A stretch of 48,796 nt of DNA from Chromobacterium aquaticum (GCF_021129195.1 NZ_JAJOHW010000097.1:1-48796); one strand, 5' to 3'. Shown: positions 1-12,777, counted from the first letter of the stretch. Notes: generated by a model from the letters alone, not told the origin. Made by a program: numbers and translations.

Positions 1-375
1 CGCCAGCTCCGCCGCCAGCGCTTTCAGGCTGGCCTTGTCGCGCCCCGCCATCTGCACCATCTGCAGCAGCATGTCCACCTTCTTCTTCAGCAGCGTCTTC
101 TGCATATCGTCCACTTCGGGCGAACGCTTGGGCAGCGGTTTCAACGCCACCTTCAACTGCCGCATATAATTGCCCAGGGTTTGCTGCAGCGAGGACTGCA
201 AGGCTTGCTTGGCCTGCAGGCTGTCATCCGCCTTGGGCTTGGCGCCGGCGACGGCTGCCACCGCGGCCTGGCTAGGATCCGTGGCGGCGGAACTGGCCGA
301 CGCGGAGGAGGGCCGCCGGTACAACTCGGCGGCATAATTTGGCGAGAAGGGCTTGATCACGGACATATAAGGCAT
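1..375 (-). CDS. Hypothetical protein, 3' end beyond window
   Basis: This is the first 125 codons of an unrecognised gene that runs off the left edge. The N-terminus (MPYMSVIKPFSPNY) is followed by an Ala/Ser-rich linker to about residue 50. A Lys/Gln/Met-rich helical stretch at about 55-125 looks amphipathic or coiled. No signal peptide, membrane segment or catalytic motif is visible. The start could be the ATG at 375 or the in-frame ATG at 366, and neither has a strong ribosome site. It is divergent from tadA, with a roughly 90-bp gap between them. Codon use (GC-rich third positions) supports real coding. The function is unknown. Confidence 0.6.
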   Translation of the reverse strand, partial: MPYMSVIKPFSPNYAAELYRRPSSASASSAATDPSQAAVAAVAGAKPKADDSLQAKQALQSSLQQTLGNYMRQLKVALKPLPKRSPEVDDMQKTLLKKKVDMLLQMVQMAGRDKASLKALAAELA

Positions 376-427
376 TTCTTATGGGTATCCGTATTTATCG
401 GCCATAATCGGTCTTTCTTTACGCTAA

Positions 428-1210
<783 letters not shown>

Positions 1211-1214
1211 TGCC

Positions 1215-1874
1215 ATGCCGCGCCTTTTACTCGCGCTATGCTTGTTGAGCGCTGCAGCCGGCGCTGCCGCCGACGACGACCAGGTCCTGCCGCAGGTCGA
1301 CCCCATCGCCGTGGCCGCCTTCGCCGCCGGACAACAGATTGCCGCGCCCTTGCTGGAGACGCGCCCCAATGCGCGCCGCTACGGCGCGCCATGGATTCTG
1401 GTGGGCGTGAAGAGCCAGACCTTGAAGCTTTACGACGGCTGGGGCCGCCAACAGCGCGAATACGTGGTGTCCACCGCCCGCAAGGGCGTGGGCGAACTCA
1501 GCGGCAGCTATCAAACGCCGCGCGGCTGGCACCGGGTTTGCGAGCGCATCGGCGCCGGCGTGGAAGCCGACACCATTATTTTTCGCCGCAAGGTCACCCC
1601 CTGGAAATACACGCCGGAACTGCATGCCCAGTATCCGAACAAGGACTGGATCCTCACCCGCATCCTGTGGCTGTGCGGCGAAGAGCCAGGCAAGAACCAA
1701 GGCGGCGAGGTTGACAGTTATAATCGAGCCATTTATATCCATGGCGCCGGGGAACACGTGCCCTGGGGCAGCCCCAGCTCCCTCGGCTGCGTGCGGATGA
1801 AGAATCCGGACGTAATCGAATTGTTTGACGCCACCGACAATGGCATTGATGTCCTGATTGATGAGAACGCCTGA
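1215..1874 (+). CDS. L,D-transpeptidase (YkuD family), exported
   Basis: This is a 219-residue exported protein. A signal peptide (residues 1-19, MPRLLLALCLLSAAAGAAA) is followed by a YkuD catalytic domain at about 60-215. The active-site signature is present: His176 in IHGAGEH, then SSLGCVRM with the nucleophile Cys192 and Arg194. Enzymes of this family make or cleave L,D cross-links in periplasmic peptidoglycan or attach proteins to it. This short single-domain form without LysM or peptidoglycan-binding modules resembles ErfK/YafK-like proteins, and the exact substrate cannot be told. The gene lies 4 bp after tadA and its stop overlaps the next start (TGATG), so translation is probably coupled. 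Confidence 0.9.
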   Translation: MPRLLLALCLLSAAAGAAADDDQVLPQVDPIAVAAFAAGQQIAAPLLETRPNARRYGAPWILVGVKSQTLKLYDGWGRQQREYVVSTARKGVGELSGSYQTPRGWHRVCERIGAGVEADTIIFRRKVTPWKYTPELHAQYPNKDWILTRILWLCGEEPGKNQGGEVDSYNRAIYIHGAGEHVPWGSPSSLGCVRMKNPDVIELFDATDNGIDVLIDENA

Positions 1875-2287
1875 TGCACTCCGCACTGAACCTGACCACG
1901 CCCGCGCTGTTGTTTCCCGCCATTTCCCTGCTGCTGCTGGCCTATACCAACCGCTTTCTCGGCCTCGCCAGCATCATCCGCAATCTGTACGAGGAATACC
2001 GCGATAGCCAGGACCCCAAGATCCTGCGCCAGATCGGCAATTTGCGCACCCGCATCACCCTGATCAAATGGATGCAGTGCCTGGGCATCGCCAGCCTGTT
2101 TCTGTGCACGGTGGCGATGTTTCAGGTTTATACCGGCTGGCAAGCCTGGGGAGAGCTGACCTTCGGCATCAGTCTGCTGTGCATGATCTGCTCGCTGGCG
2201 GTTTCGCTGATCGAACTGCTGCGCTCTTCGGACGCGCTCAACATCCTGCTGTCCGATCTACAGGCGGAATACGACAAGCGGCGCTAA
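1874..2287 (+). CDS. DUF2721-type inner-membrane protein
   Basis: This is a 137-residue protein with three likely membrane segments, at about residues 9-30, 65-90 and 95-115. A charged cytosolic stretch (LYEEYRDSQDPKILRQIGNL) lies after the first segment. The C-terminal pattern (SLIELLRSSDALNILLSDL) is the usual ending of the DUF2721 family, whose function is unknown. Its ATG overlaps the stop of the L,D-transpeptidase gene by one base, which suggests co-translation and perhaps an envelope role. It is the last gene of the tadA operon. The next gene is convergent. Confidence 0.82.
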   Translation: MHSALNLTTPALLFPAISLLLLAYTNRFLGLASIIRNLYEEYRDSQDPKILRQIGNLRTRITLIKWMQCLGIASLFLCTVAMFQVYTGWQAWGELTFGISLLCMICSLAVSLIELLRSSDALNILLSDLQAEYDKRR

Positions 2288-2338
2288 AGCCGATTCAATG
2301 TCCGCTGCGCGTCAGCGATGCCGTGAAAGAGCCTAATG

Positions 2339-3088
2339 CTAGGGACGCCGCGCCACCAGCAGGCTCAACGGCATGCTGACGCGGCGCGCCAGTCCGCTAT
2401 CGCCCCAGGCGCGGGCGATGCGGCCGGAAGCATCGTCGAGTACGTGCTCGCCCAAGGTTTGTTTGCACAACTTACTGGCGGACAGGGTATTGAGAAAGCC
2501 CAGGAATTGCTCCAGCGTCCAATCGCAGTCAATCGCCAGTTCCGGCGTGTCCAGTAGCGGCAAGGGACAGCCAGCGGTCGTGTAGCCATCCCAAAGAATT
2601 TGGCAGCGACTGGACCAGAACGGCTCGACGATGGAAGTCAGAATCGCCGCGGCCCGATCCACCTCCGGCGACACCCGATACAAATGATAGCCCCAGGCGG
2701 CGAAAACGCCCCCGGGCTTGAGCACCCGGGCCACCTCCGGCCAGAACGACGGAAAATGGAACCAGTGCAGCGCTTGCGACACGGTGATCAGATCGAAGCT
2801 CGCATCGTCGAATGGCGTGACCTCGGCCGGGCATTCGCGGTAATACACTTGATTATGCGCTTCGGCCTGGCCTAATTGCGCCGAGCTGATATCGGTGGCG
2901 TCCACGCGCGCGAAACCGTCTCCCAATCGCACCGCCGTTTGACCATTGCCGGTTGCGCAATCCCACGCCCGCTCATGCGCGGCGCACAAGGGCAGCAGCC
3001 ACTGATACAGCGCTTCGGGATAGGCCGGCCGAAACCGGGCGTACAGGTCGGAATACAGGCTGAAAGTGGCGACGGAATTGGATAGCAT
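2339..3088 (-). CDS. Class I SAM-dependent methyltransferase
   Basis: This is a 249-residue cytosolic methyltransferase of the Methyltransf_11 type. Motif I (WDCATGNGQ, about residues 42-50) binds SAM. It is followed by VDATDISSAQL, and then by FDLITVSQALHWFHF and ARVLKPGGVFAAW, the post-I and motif III strands. The sequence FSLYSDLYARFRPAYP at the N-terminus is typical of a subgroup related to trans-aconitate and yeast Crg1-like enzymes, but the acceptor cannot be named. It is a single-gene unit, convergent with the tadA operon. A short inverted repeat (CTACA-N5-TGTAG, 3099-3113) lies just upstream of the start and may be an operator. Confidence 0.88.
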   Translation of the reverse strand: MLSNSVATFSLYSDLYARFRPAYPEALYQWLLPLCAAHERAWDCATGNGQTAVRLGDGFARVDATDISSAQLGQAEAHNQVYYRECPAEVTPFDDASFDLITVSQALHWFHFPSFWPEVARVLKPGGVFAAWGYHLYRVSPEVDRAAAILTSIVEPFWSSRCQILWDGYTTAGCPLPLLDTPELAIDCDWTLEQFLGFLNTLSASKLCKQTLGEHVLDDASGRIARAWGDSGLARRVSMPLSLLVARRP

Positions 3089-3360
3089 ATTCGCTCTCTA
3101 CAATTGCTGTAGCTTTCAATTAGATGACAGTCGGCACTGCCATGTCCATTCGTCATAACAGACGTTCACAATATATTTCAGCCGGCCCGTATTCTCAAGC
3201 CGTCCGTTAGCGTCCGTGCGCAATACGGCCGCCAGAAAATGCTTATATCATATCAAGAGGGCGGTAACCAGTCCGCGAACGCTGGTGAATGCGAAGACAG
3301 TGGAGGATGCGAGGCAAGCGGGAATGGAAAATATCTGGAATAAGAATTAAGACACCATGC

Positions 3361-3386
3361 AAAAAGCCCGCTTTAGCGGGCTTTTT
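3361..3386 (-). terminator. Intrinsic terminator of tRNA-Thr
   Basis: A perfect stem (AAAAAGCCCGC / GCGGGCTTTTT) lies 18 bp downstream of the tRNA-Thr 3' end on the minus strand and has a U-tract. Its symmetry means it could also stop plus-strand transcription. Confidence 0.85.
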
Positions 3387-3404
3387 GACTTTGCCAGGAG
3401 AGGG

Positions 3405-3480
3405 TGGTGCCGGTAAGAGGAGTCGAACCCCCGACCTTCGCATTACGAATGCGCTGCTCTACCAACTGAGCTATACCGGC
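3405..3480 (-). tRNA. tRNA-Thr (anticodon CGT)
   Basis: The minus strand reads as a full 76-nt cloverleaf. The acceptor is GCCGGTA/TACCGGC with an encoded CCA end. The D-arm is GCTC-AGTTGGTA-GAGC, the anticodon loop is TTCGTAA (anticodon CGT), and the T-loop is GGTTCGACTCC. It closely matches the pattern of E. coli thrW. It has its own promoter upstream (3512-3540) and a terminator downstream. Confidence 0.97.
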
Positions 3481-3511
3481 ACATCACTTCCGCCTCGAAG
3501 CAGAGCGCGTA

Positions 3512-3540
3512 ATAATAAACAGTTTCTTGCGCTTTGAAAA
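3512..3540 (-). promoter_or_regulatory. Putative sigma70 promoter of tRNA-Thr
   Basis: On the minus strand, TTTTCA (3535-3540) and TATTAT (3512-3517) are separated by exactly 17 bp. They lie about 30 bp before the tRNA 5' end. Confidence 0.55.
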
Positions 3541-3593
3541 GGGCTGGAACGCATTTGCCGACAACGCGTTTAAATTCATTGCCGTCCAATGCA

Positions 3594-3629
3594 AAAACCC
3601 TGAATTCAAATAAATGAATTCAGGGTTTT
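3594..3629 (-). terminator. Intrinsic terminator of tRNA-Pro copy 1
   Basis: A 15-bp perfect stem (arms 3594-3608 and 3615-3629, core AACCCTGAATTCA) with a 6-nt loop has a U-run on the minus strand. It lies just downstream of the first tRNA-Pro. Confidence 0.85.
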
Positions 3630-3634
3630 AAATC

Positions 3635-3711
3635 TGGTCGGAGTGAGAGGATTCGAACCTCCGGCCTCTACGTCCCGAACGTAGCGCTCTACCAGGCTAA
3701 GCTACACTCCG
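3635..3711 (-). tRNA. tRNA-Pro (anticodon CGG), copy 1
   Basis: This is a 77-nt cloverleaf on the minus strand. The acceptor is CGGAGTG/CACTCCG with an encoded CCA. The D-loop contains AGCCTGGTA, the anticodon arm is CTACG-TTCGGGA-CGTAG, and the T-arm is GGTTCGAATCC. It is identical over its whole length to the copy at 3794-3870. A clear promoter lies in the 82-bp spacer between the copies. Confidence 0.97.
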
Positions 3712-3748
3712 CTTTTACTGCACTCAGCGCCTAGCGCCGAGGAGCAGA

Positions 3749-3777
3749 AATTTACTACATCCGATGTTTTCTGACAA
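3749..3777 (-). promoter_or_regulatory. Putative sigma70 promoter of tRNA-Pro copy 1
   Basis: On the minus strand, TTGTCA (3772-3777) and TAAATT (3749-3754) have a 17-bp spacer and lie between the two tRNA-Pro genes. The second gene can therefore be transcribed independently of the first. Confidence 0.6.
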
Positions 3778-3793
3778 GCTTTTTCTATTCAGC

Positions 3794-3870
3794 TGGTCGG
3801 AGTGAGAGGATTCGAACCTCCGGCCTCTACGTCCCGAACGTAGCGCTCTACCAGGCTAAGCTACACTCCG
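3794..3870 (-). tRNA. tRNA-Pro (anticodon CGG), copy 2
   Basis: This is an exact 77-nt duplicate of the tRNA-Pro at 3635-3711, with an encoded CCA and anticodon CGG. The flanking sequences differ, so only the gene itself was kept identical. No U-tract hairpin was seen directly downstream, so read-through into copy 1 is possible. Confidence 0.97.
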
Positions 3871-3964
3871 ACGACCATCTGCAAGCTCATCCGAAAACCA
3901 CCCCGCTGCTGTCTTGGCTGCGGTACAATCTGTGGCATCAGAGGACGCGCATTATGGAACAAAT

Positions 3965-4951
3965 ATGTGGTTTAGGCAACTATCTTTTTACCGTTTGAAT
4001 CAAGACGACGCTCCGAATAACGAGCAGCTCTCCGCCGCGCTGGAAAAGCGTCCATTCCAGCATTGCATGGGACTGGACTGGTTCAGCGAGGGCTGGGTGC
4101 CCGCCGCCGGCCATCTGGACGCGCCGGTCTACGCCGTGCGCGGCTGCCAGATGGTGTCGCTGCGCCGCGAGGACAAAGTGCTGCCGGCATCGGTGATTCG
4201 CGACTTCGTCGAACTCAAGGTAGCGGAAATCGAGGACAAGGAACTGCGCAAGGTCGGCCGCAAGGAAAAGCTGGCGCTGAAAGAACAGATCACCGATGAC
4301 CTGCTGCCGCGCGCCTTCGTGCGCAGCAGCCGGATGAGCGCCTTTCTGGATACCCGCCGCGGCTGGCTGATGGTGGACTCGGCCGCCGCCAGCAAGGCGG
4401 AAGCGCTGGTATCCAAGCTGCGCGAAGCGCTGCCGCCCTTCCCCGCCGCGCTGCCGCGCACCAAGATCGCGCCGCATACCGCGATGACGGACTGGCTGGC
4501 GGCCGGTGAAGCGCCGGCCGGCTTTGAGTTGGACTCCGATTGCGAACTCAAGGACAGCGGCGAAAACGGTGCGGTAGTGCGCTGCGCGCGCATTGACCTG
4601 ACCGCGGATGAAATCCGCCAGCACATCGCCACCGGCAAGCAAGTGACCCGAGTCGGCCTGATCTGGCAGGAAAAGATCCGCTTCCAGCTGACCGATATGC
4701 TGCAGTTGAAGCGGCTGCAGTTCCTAGACCTGTTGCAGGACGAGGCCAGCCAGGCCGGCGACGACCGCGAAAGCCTGTTCGAAGCCACCTTCACCTTGAT
4801 GAGCGAGGAATTGGGTGAACTGGTGGATGCGCTGGTTGCCGCGCTGGGCGGGCTGGAAGACGCGTCGAGCCCGACCGCTGCCGCGCCGCAGACGGCCGCG
4901 CCAGGCACCGTCCCTGCCGCAGCTGAAGGCGCCGAAGTCCCCTGGGGTTGA
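3965..4951 (+). CDS. rdgC: Recombination-associated protein RdgC
   Basis: RdgC forms a ring-shaped dimer that coats double-stranded DNA and limits RecA-driven recombination. In neisserial species it is needed for efficient pilin variation. The product starts MWFRQLSFYRLNQDD, the conserved beginning of the family, which is why the ATG at 3965 is chosen over the longer open frame. It is 328 residues, against about 300 for E. coli. The extra length is an Ala/Pro-rich tail (from about residue 300). The body shows the family pattern, including the GLDWFSEGWVP region and ending in EELGELVDALV. It is monocistronic, and a possible -10 (TACAAT) is at 3924-3929. A GC-rich stem at 4979-5003 lacks a U-tract and may be a weak terminator. 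Confidence 0.95.
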   Translation: MWFRQLSFYRLNQDDAPNNEQLSAALEKRPFQHCMGLDWFSEGWVPAAGHLDAPVYAVRGCQMVSLRREDKVLPASVIRDFVELKVAEIEDKELRKVGRKEKLALKEQITDDLLPRAFVRSSRMSAFLDTRRGWLMVDSAAASKAEALVSKLREALPPFPAALPRTKIAPHTAMTDWLAAGEAPAGFELDSDCELKDSGENGAVVRCARIDLTADEIRQHIATGKQVTRVGLIWQEKIRFQLTDMLQLKRLQFLDLLQDEASQAGDDRESLFEATFTLMSEELGELVDALVAALGGLEDASSPTAAAPQTAAPGTVPAAAEGAEVPWG

Positions 4952-5116
4952 TGCCTCCGCCCCGCTCGCGCGTTCTGCGCGGGCGGGCTAGCCGCCCGCC
5001 GCGGCATCCAGTCGTTCTAAAATAGCCCCACGCTAACATCACCAGAAAGACAATCAATTTAACAAATAGATAGCAGCCGTCGATACTGGGAGCTCCTCAT
5101 CCAAGGACAAACCCAA

Positions 5117-5182
5117 ATGAAAGCGGAAAACTGGAAGGACTTCTGGCTGGAGCTATATGCCGGTTTCGCCTGGCTGCAATAA
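5117..5182 (+). CDS. Possible 21-residue Trp-rich peptide
   Basis: A short open frame encodes MKAENWKDFWLELYAGFAWLQ, with an AGGA sequence about 10 bp before the ATG. Three Trp, two Phe and one Tyr in 21 residues are unusual and suggest either an amphipathic membrane-active peptide or a leader peptide. It sits 80 bp upstream of the Fur-box gene at 5264. There is no terminator or attenuator hairpin between them, and no homologue is known to me. The call rests only on the start, the ribosome site and the composition. Confidence 0.3.
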   Translation: MKAENWKDFWLELYAGFAWLQ

Positions 5183-5220
5183 AAGCGCTGGCGAGCATGC
5201 GCGACAAAGGGCAATATTCT

Positions 5221-5252
5221 TTGACATATAAACAGTAATGATTATCATTCAA
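5221..5252 (+). promoter_or_regulatory. sigma70 promoter overlapped by a Fur box
   Basis: A perfect -35 TTGACA (5221-5226) lies 16 bp before TATCAT (5243-5248). The perfect 6-1-6 dyad AATGATTATCATT (5237-5249) covers the -10. That is the core of the classical Fur site built on AATGAT/ATCATT. Iron-loaded Fur would be expected to repress the 44-residue gene that starts at 5264. Confidence 0.75.
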
Positions 5253-5263
5253 TAAAGGAGAGC

Positions 5264-5398
5264 ATGATGACCATGTATCGACAACAGCTGAAACGCCTGA
5301 AACGGCAGGCGCCGCCAAGCCAAAACCAGCTACGGCGCGGCTTGGGCTTCGCCATTTTCATCTCCGGTTGCCTCATTCTGCTCGGAGTACTGCATTAG
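5264..5398 (+). CDS. Small single-span membrane protein, probably iron-regulated
   Basis: This is a 44-residue product (MMTMYRQQLKRLKR...). A strongly basic N-terminus is followed by one hydrophobic helix at about residues 29-43 (GFAIFISGCLILLGVL). By the positive-inside rule the N-terminus is probably cytoplasmic. The ribosome site AAAGGAG is excellent and three in-frame ATGs follow (5264, 5267, 5273). The promoter is overlapped by a Fur box, so the protein should be made under iron limitation. I recognise no family. It is not HemP, which is longer and soluble. A stand-alone small protein of this kind might modulate a transporter, but that is inference. Confidence 0.7.
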   Translation: MMTMYRQQLKRLKRQAPPSQNQLRRGLGFAIFISGCLILLGVLH

Positions 5399-5545
5399 CC
5401 CTGCCATCACTTGGTTAAGTATGCCAGAGCAAGCCCAGCCCAACTATTTCCAATAAGTAAACAATAAAGCCAACAAATAGCGGTTTATCATGGAATACCG
5501 CTGTATTAAGCTGAAGCTATCCCTAGAATGATGAAGGCTTCAGCC

Positions 5546-6325
5546 ATGACCGATCGCCTGCCCGCGCTGTTCATTTCGCACGGCGCCCCCACCCTGGTGC
5601 TGGAAGACAGCCCAAGCCGCCACTTTATCGCCCAGTTGGGAACGGAACTGCCGCGTCCGCGCGCCATCGTCATCGTTTCCGCGCACTGGGAAACCCGCGG
5701 CCTGGTGGTCAACCACAATCCACGCCCGGAAACCATTCACGACTTCTACGGCTTTCCCGAGGCCCTGTATCGCCTGAGCTACCCGGCGCGCACCGATGCC
5801 CAGCTCTGCGCGCGCCTGCATGAATTATTCGCCGCCGCAGGCTTGCCGGCGCAGAGCACCGAACAGCACGGACTGGATCATGGCGCCTGGACGCCGCTGA
5901 TGCTGATGTATCCGCAGGCCGACATTCCCATCGTCAACCTGTCGCTGCCGCATCAGGCATCGGCCGCTGAGCTGATGCGCATAGGCGAAGCGCTGCGTCC
6001 GCTGCGCGAGGAGGGCGTCCTGATCATCGCCTCCGGCAGCTACACCCACAATCTGCGAGCGCTGGCGCCGGAAGGCTCGGCACCGGCGCCGTGGGCGCTG
6101 GCGTTCCGCGACTGGCTGGACCAGCGGCTGCTGAATGGCGAACAGCAGGCGCTGGCCGACTGGCTGCAGCAAGCGCCTTATCCGCGCCACAACCACCCCA
6201 GCGACGAACACATCGCTCCGCTGTGGATCGCGCTGGGCGCCGGCGGTGCCGGTGCCACGGCCAGCAAGCTGCACGACGACTGGCGCATGGGCAATCTGTC
6301 CATGGCCTGCTGGCGCTTCGACTAG
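5546..6325 (+). CDS. 4,5-DOPA dioxygenase-like extradiol dioxygenase (LigB/YgiD family)
   Basis: This is a 259-residue class III extradiol ring-cleavage enzyme of the YgiD type. Family members bind Zn or Fe with three histidines and open catechol rings such as L-DOPA. Visible hallmarks are LFISHGAP (about residues 8-15), IVIVSAHWETRG (about 40-51), the LDHGAWTPL block (about 111-119) and IIASGSYTHNL (about 160-170). The ATG at 5546 (MTDRLPALF) is preferred because an AAGG lies about 10 bp before it, while the upstream ATGs at 5528 and 5531 have no ribosome site. The physiological substrate is unknown. A 6-bp inverted repeat (AGCGGT/ACCGCT, 5479-5502) lies in its promoter region. Confidence 0.88.
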   Translation: MTDRLPALFISHGAPTLVLEDSPSRHFIAQLGTELPRPRAIVIVSAHWETRGLVVNHNPRPETIHDFYGFPEALYRLSYPARTDAQLCARLHELFAAAGLPAQSTEQHGLDHGAWTPLMLMYPQADIPIVNLSLPHQASAAELMRIGEALRPLREEGVLIIASGSYTHNLRALAPEGSAPAPWALAFRDWLDQRLLNGEQQALADWLQQAPYPRHNHPSDEHIAPLWIALGAGGAGATASKLHDDWRMGNLSMACWRFD

Positions 6326-6507
6326 CCGCCCGCCGCCGGCGGCGCGTCGTCGTCCTGATTCTCATCGTCCCAGCCCAGCGGCTTGACGCCGGGCGGCAGA
6401 CCCGGCGGCGGCTCGCGCCTGGCCAAGCGGATCAGAATGCCCAGCGCCGTCACCGCCGGCGCGGCGGCGATGAGGATCCAGAACAGCGTGGAATGCATCA
6501 AATCCAT
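6322..6507 (-). CDS. Small hypothetical membrane protein
   Basis: This is a 61-residue protein. A single hydrophobic segment at about residues 8-27 (FWILIAAAPAVTALGILI) is followed by an Arg-rich stop-transfer, then Pro-rich (REPPPGLPPGVKPLGW) and acidic (DDENQDDD) tails. A GGAG lies about 7 bp before the ATG. The stop overlaps the end of the convergent dioxygenase gene by 4 bp. It lies downstream of hemB but behind the hemB terminator, so it is probably transcribed separately. The function is unknown. Confidence 0.6.
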   Translation of the reverse strand: MDLMHSTLFWILIAAAPAVTALGILIRLARREPPPGLPPGVKPLGWDDENQDDDAPPAAGG

Positions 6508-6520
6508 GTCCGCTCCAATG

Positions 6521-6547
6521 CAAAACGCCCCGGTCCAAGCCGGGGCG
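6521..6547 (-). terminator. Intrinsic terminator of hemB
   Basis: A 7-bp stem GCCCCGG/CCGGGGC is followed on the minus strand by GTTTTG, 22 bp after the hemB stop codon. Confidence 0.8.
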
Positions 6548-6568
6548 CGATAGCTTGAGCGCCGACGC

Positions 6569-9225
<2,657 letters not shown>

Positions 9226-9296
9226 GACATTCTCCTTTGAGCGAAGCCAAGCTCACCGCGCTGACGCTGGGCGGCCCGGATAATTTTTATGTTCTC

Positions 9297-9319
9297 GCTC
9301 CGGAGCGGAGTTCCGGAGC
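9297..9319 (-). promoter_or_regulatory. Hairpin in the symporter leader
   Basis: There is a perfect 8-bp inverted repeat GCTCCGGA/TCCGGAGC with a 7-nt loop. Outside it, ATGTTC and GAACAT (minus strand) can pair to close a larger structure. No intrinsic-terminator U-run follows. It could be a structured 5' leader, but no known riboswitch class was identified. Confidence 0.4.
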
Positions 9320-9433
9320 CTCACCAAGATAAGGCCGAACATTGGAACCCTCCAGATAATTCATTTTAAAAAAACGCTCATTACAACAGGTTACCTAAAA
9401 ACATTTGACCACAAGTGCAAACTATGGAATTAA

Positions 9434-9465
9434 AAAAACGGCAAGCGCGCACGCTTGCCGTTTTT
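9434..9465 (-). terminator. Intrinsic terminator of the grpE-dnaK-dnaJ operon
   Basis: A 9-bp GC stem (CGGCAAGCG/CGCTTGCCG) is flanked by A5 and T5, which extend it to 14 bp. It lies 35 bp beyond the dnaJ stop and is symmetric, so it may work in both directions. Confidence 0.88.
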
Positions 9466-9499
9466 GCTCCGACGACCGAGATCGTCGCTTGGTCCTGCT

Positions 9500-10630
9500 T
9501 TAGCCGAAGAAGTCCTTCAGCTTGTCCATGAAGGACTTGGAGCGCGGATTGTGGGTGGCGACATCACCCTGGCTGATGGCGTCGAATTCGCGCAGCAGCT
9601 CTTTCTGACGCTCGGTCAGCTTGACCGGGGTTTCCACCACCACATGGCAATGCAGATCACCGTACTCGGTGCCGCGCACCGCCTTCACGCCCTTGCCGCG
9701 CAAACGATAAACACGCCCGCTCTGGGTTTCAGCCGAAATCTTGACCTTGGCCATGCCGTCCAGCGTCGGGATTTCCACCTCGCCGCCCAGCGCCGCGGTG
9801 GAGAAGGAGATCGGCATCTCGCAATGCAGATCCATGCCGTCGCGCTGGAATACCGTGTGCGGCTTGATGTGGGTGACCACGTACAGATCGCCGGACGGGC
9901 CGCCGTTCTGGCCCGGCTCGCCTTCGCCGGACAGGCGGATGCGGTCGCCTTCGTCCACGCCGGGCGGGATTTTCACGTTCAGCGTCTTGTTGGTCTTCTT
10001 CTGGCCCGCGCCGTGGCAGCTGGTGCAGGGATCGGAAATCTGCTTGCCGGTGCCGTGGCAGGTCGGGCAGGTCTGCTGGATGGAGAAGAAGCCCTGGCTC
10101 ATGCGCACTTGGCCATGGCCGCCGCAGGTGGTGCAGGTCTTGGGCTGGGTGCCGGGCTTGGCGCCGCTGCCGTGGCAGACTTCGCATTCCTCGTGCGAGG
10201 GAATGCGGATCTGCTTCTCGCAGCCGCGCGCGGCCTCTTCCAGCGAGATTTCCATGTTGTAGCGCAGATCCGCGCCGCGGTAGACGTTGGAACGCCCGCC
10301 GCCGCCACCGCCGCCGGAGCGGCCGCCGCCGAAGATGTCGCTGAAGATGTCGGCGAAATCGCCGAAGCCGCCAAAGCCCGCGCCGCCGCCGGCGCCGGCC
10401 TGCGGATCCACGCCGGCGTGGCCGAACTGGTCGTAAGCGCCGCGCTTCTGGCTATCGGACAGAATCTCGTAGGCTTCCTTGACCTCTTTGAACTTCTCTT
10501 CCGCTTCCTTGCTGTCCGGATTGCGGTCCGGGTGATACTTCATCGCCAGCTTGCGGTAAGCCTTTTTGATGTCGTCGTCGGAGGCGTCGCGATTGACGCC
10601 CAACACATCGTAGTAATCTTTCTTGGACAT
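9500..10630 (-). CDS. dnaJ: Co-chaperone DnaJ (Hsp40)
   Basis: DnaJ delivers unfolded clients to DnaK and stimulates its ATPase. The 376-residue product is a full type I J-protein. It has a J domain at 1-70 with the HPD motif (KYHPDRN) and a Gly/Phe-rich linker at about 75-115. Four zinc-finger repeats CxxCxGxG lie at about 140-205 ([32 protein letters not shown]), followed by the C-terminal substrate domains. The start is [11 protein letters not shown] at 10630, with AGGA upstream. It is the last gene of the heat-shock operon, separated from dnaK by a very strong hairpin that may lower its expression relative to dnaK. Confidence 0.97.
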   Translation of the reverse strand: MSKKDYYDVLGVNRDASDDDIKKAYRKLAMKYHPDRNPDSKEAEEKFKEVKEAYEILSDSQKRGAYDQFGHAGVDPQAGAGGGAGFGGFGDFADIFSDIFGGGRSGGGGGGGRSNVYRGADLRYNMEISLEEAARGCEKQIRIPSHEECEVCHGSGAKPGTQPKTCTTCGGHGQVRMSQGFFSIQQTCPTCHGTGKQISDPCTSCHGAGQKKTNKTLNVKIPPGVDEGDRIRLSGEGEPGQNGGPSGDLYVVTHIKPHTVFQRDGMDLHCEMPISFSTAALGGEVEIPTLDGMAKVKISAETQSGRVYRLRGKGVKAVRGTEYGDLHCHVVVETPVKLTERQKELLREFDAISQGDVATHNPRSKSFMDKLKDFFG

Positions 10631-10702
10631 GTTCCTGTCTCTCTCAAAATTCAGTCGGCTCGGGAAGCAAGCCCCCCTAGCGCGGCCGGCCACCATACGC
10701 CA

Positions 10703-10750
10703 ATGACCGGCCCGGGCCGCGGAACACTCCGGCGGGCCCGGCCCGGTCAT
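10703..10750 (-). promoter_or_regulatory. Large intergenic hairpin between dnaK and dnaJ
   Basis: Arms 10703-10718 and 10735-10750 pair over 16 bp with one mismatch. The core is CCGGCCCGGGCC-like and the loop is 16 nt. It lies 25 bp after the dnaK stop and has no U-tract. It is probably a partial terminator or an mRNA-processing or stability element within the operon. Confidence 0.7.
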
Positions 10751-10775
10751 CAGGCGTCAAGACATCGGCTGGCGA

Positions 10776-12707
<1,932 letters not shown>

Positions 12708-12777
12708 GTCGAAGTTCCTTTATCTCAATTCGTTTCGGCGGCCATTTGCTTGATAGCAACCGCCTGTTGTCTCAATA

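Noticed and set aside
9300..9340. M-box (Mg2+) riboswitch in the symporter leader
   Set aside because: Only GGTGAGGCTCC resembles the M-box. The rest of the conserved core and the expected transporter class are absent.
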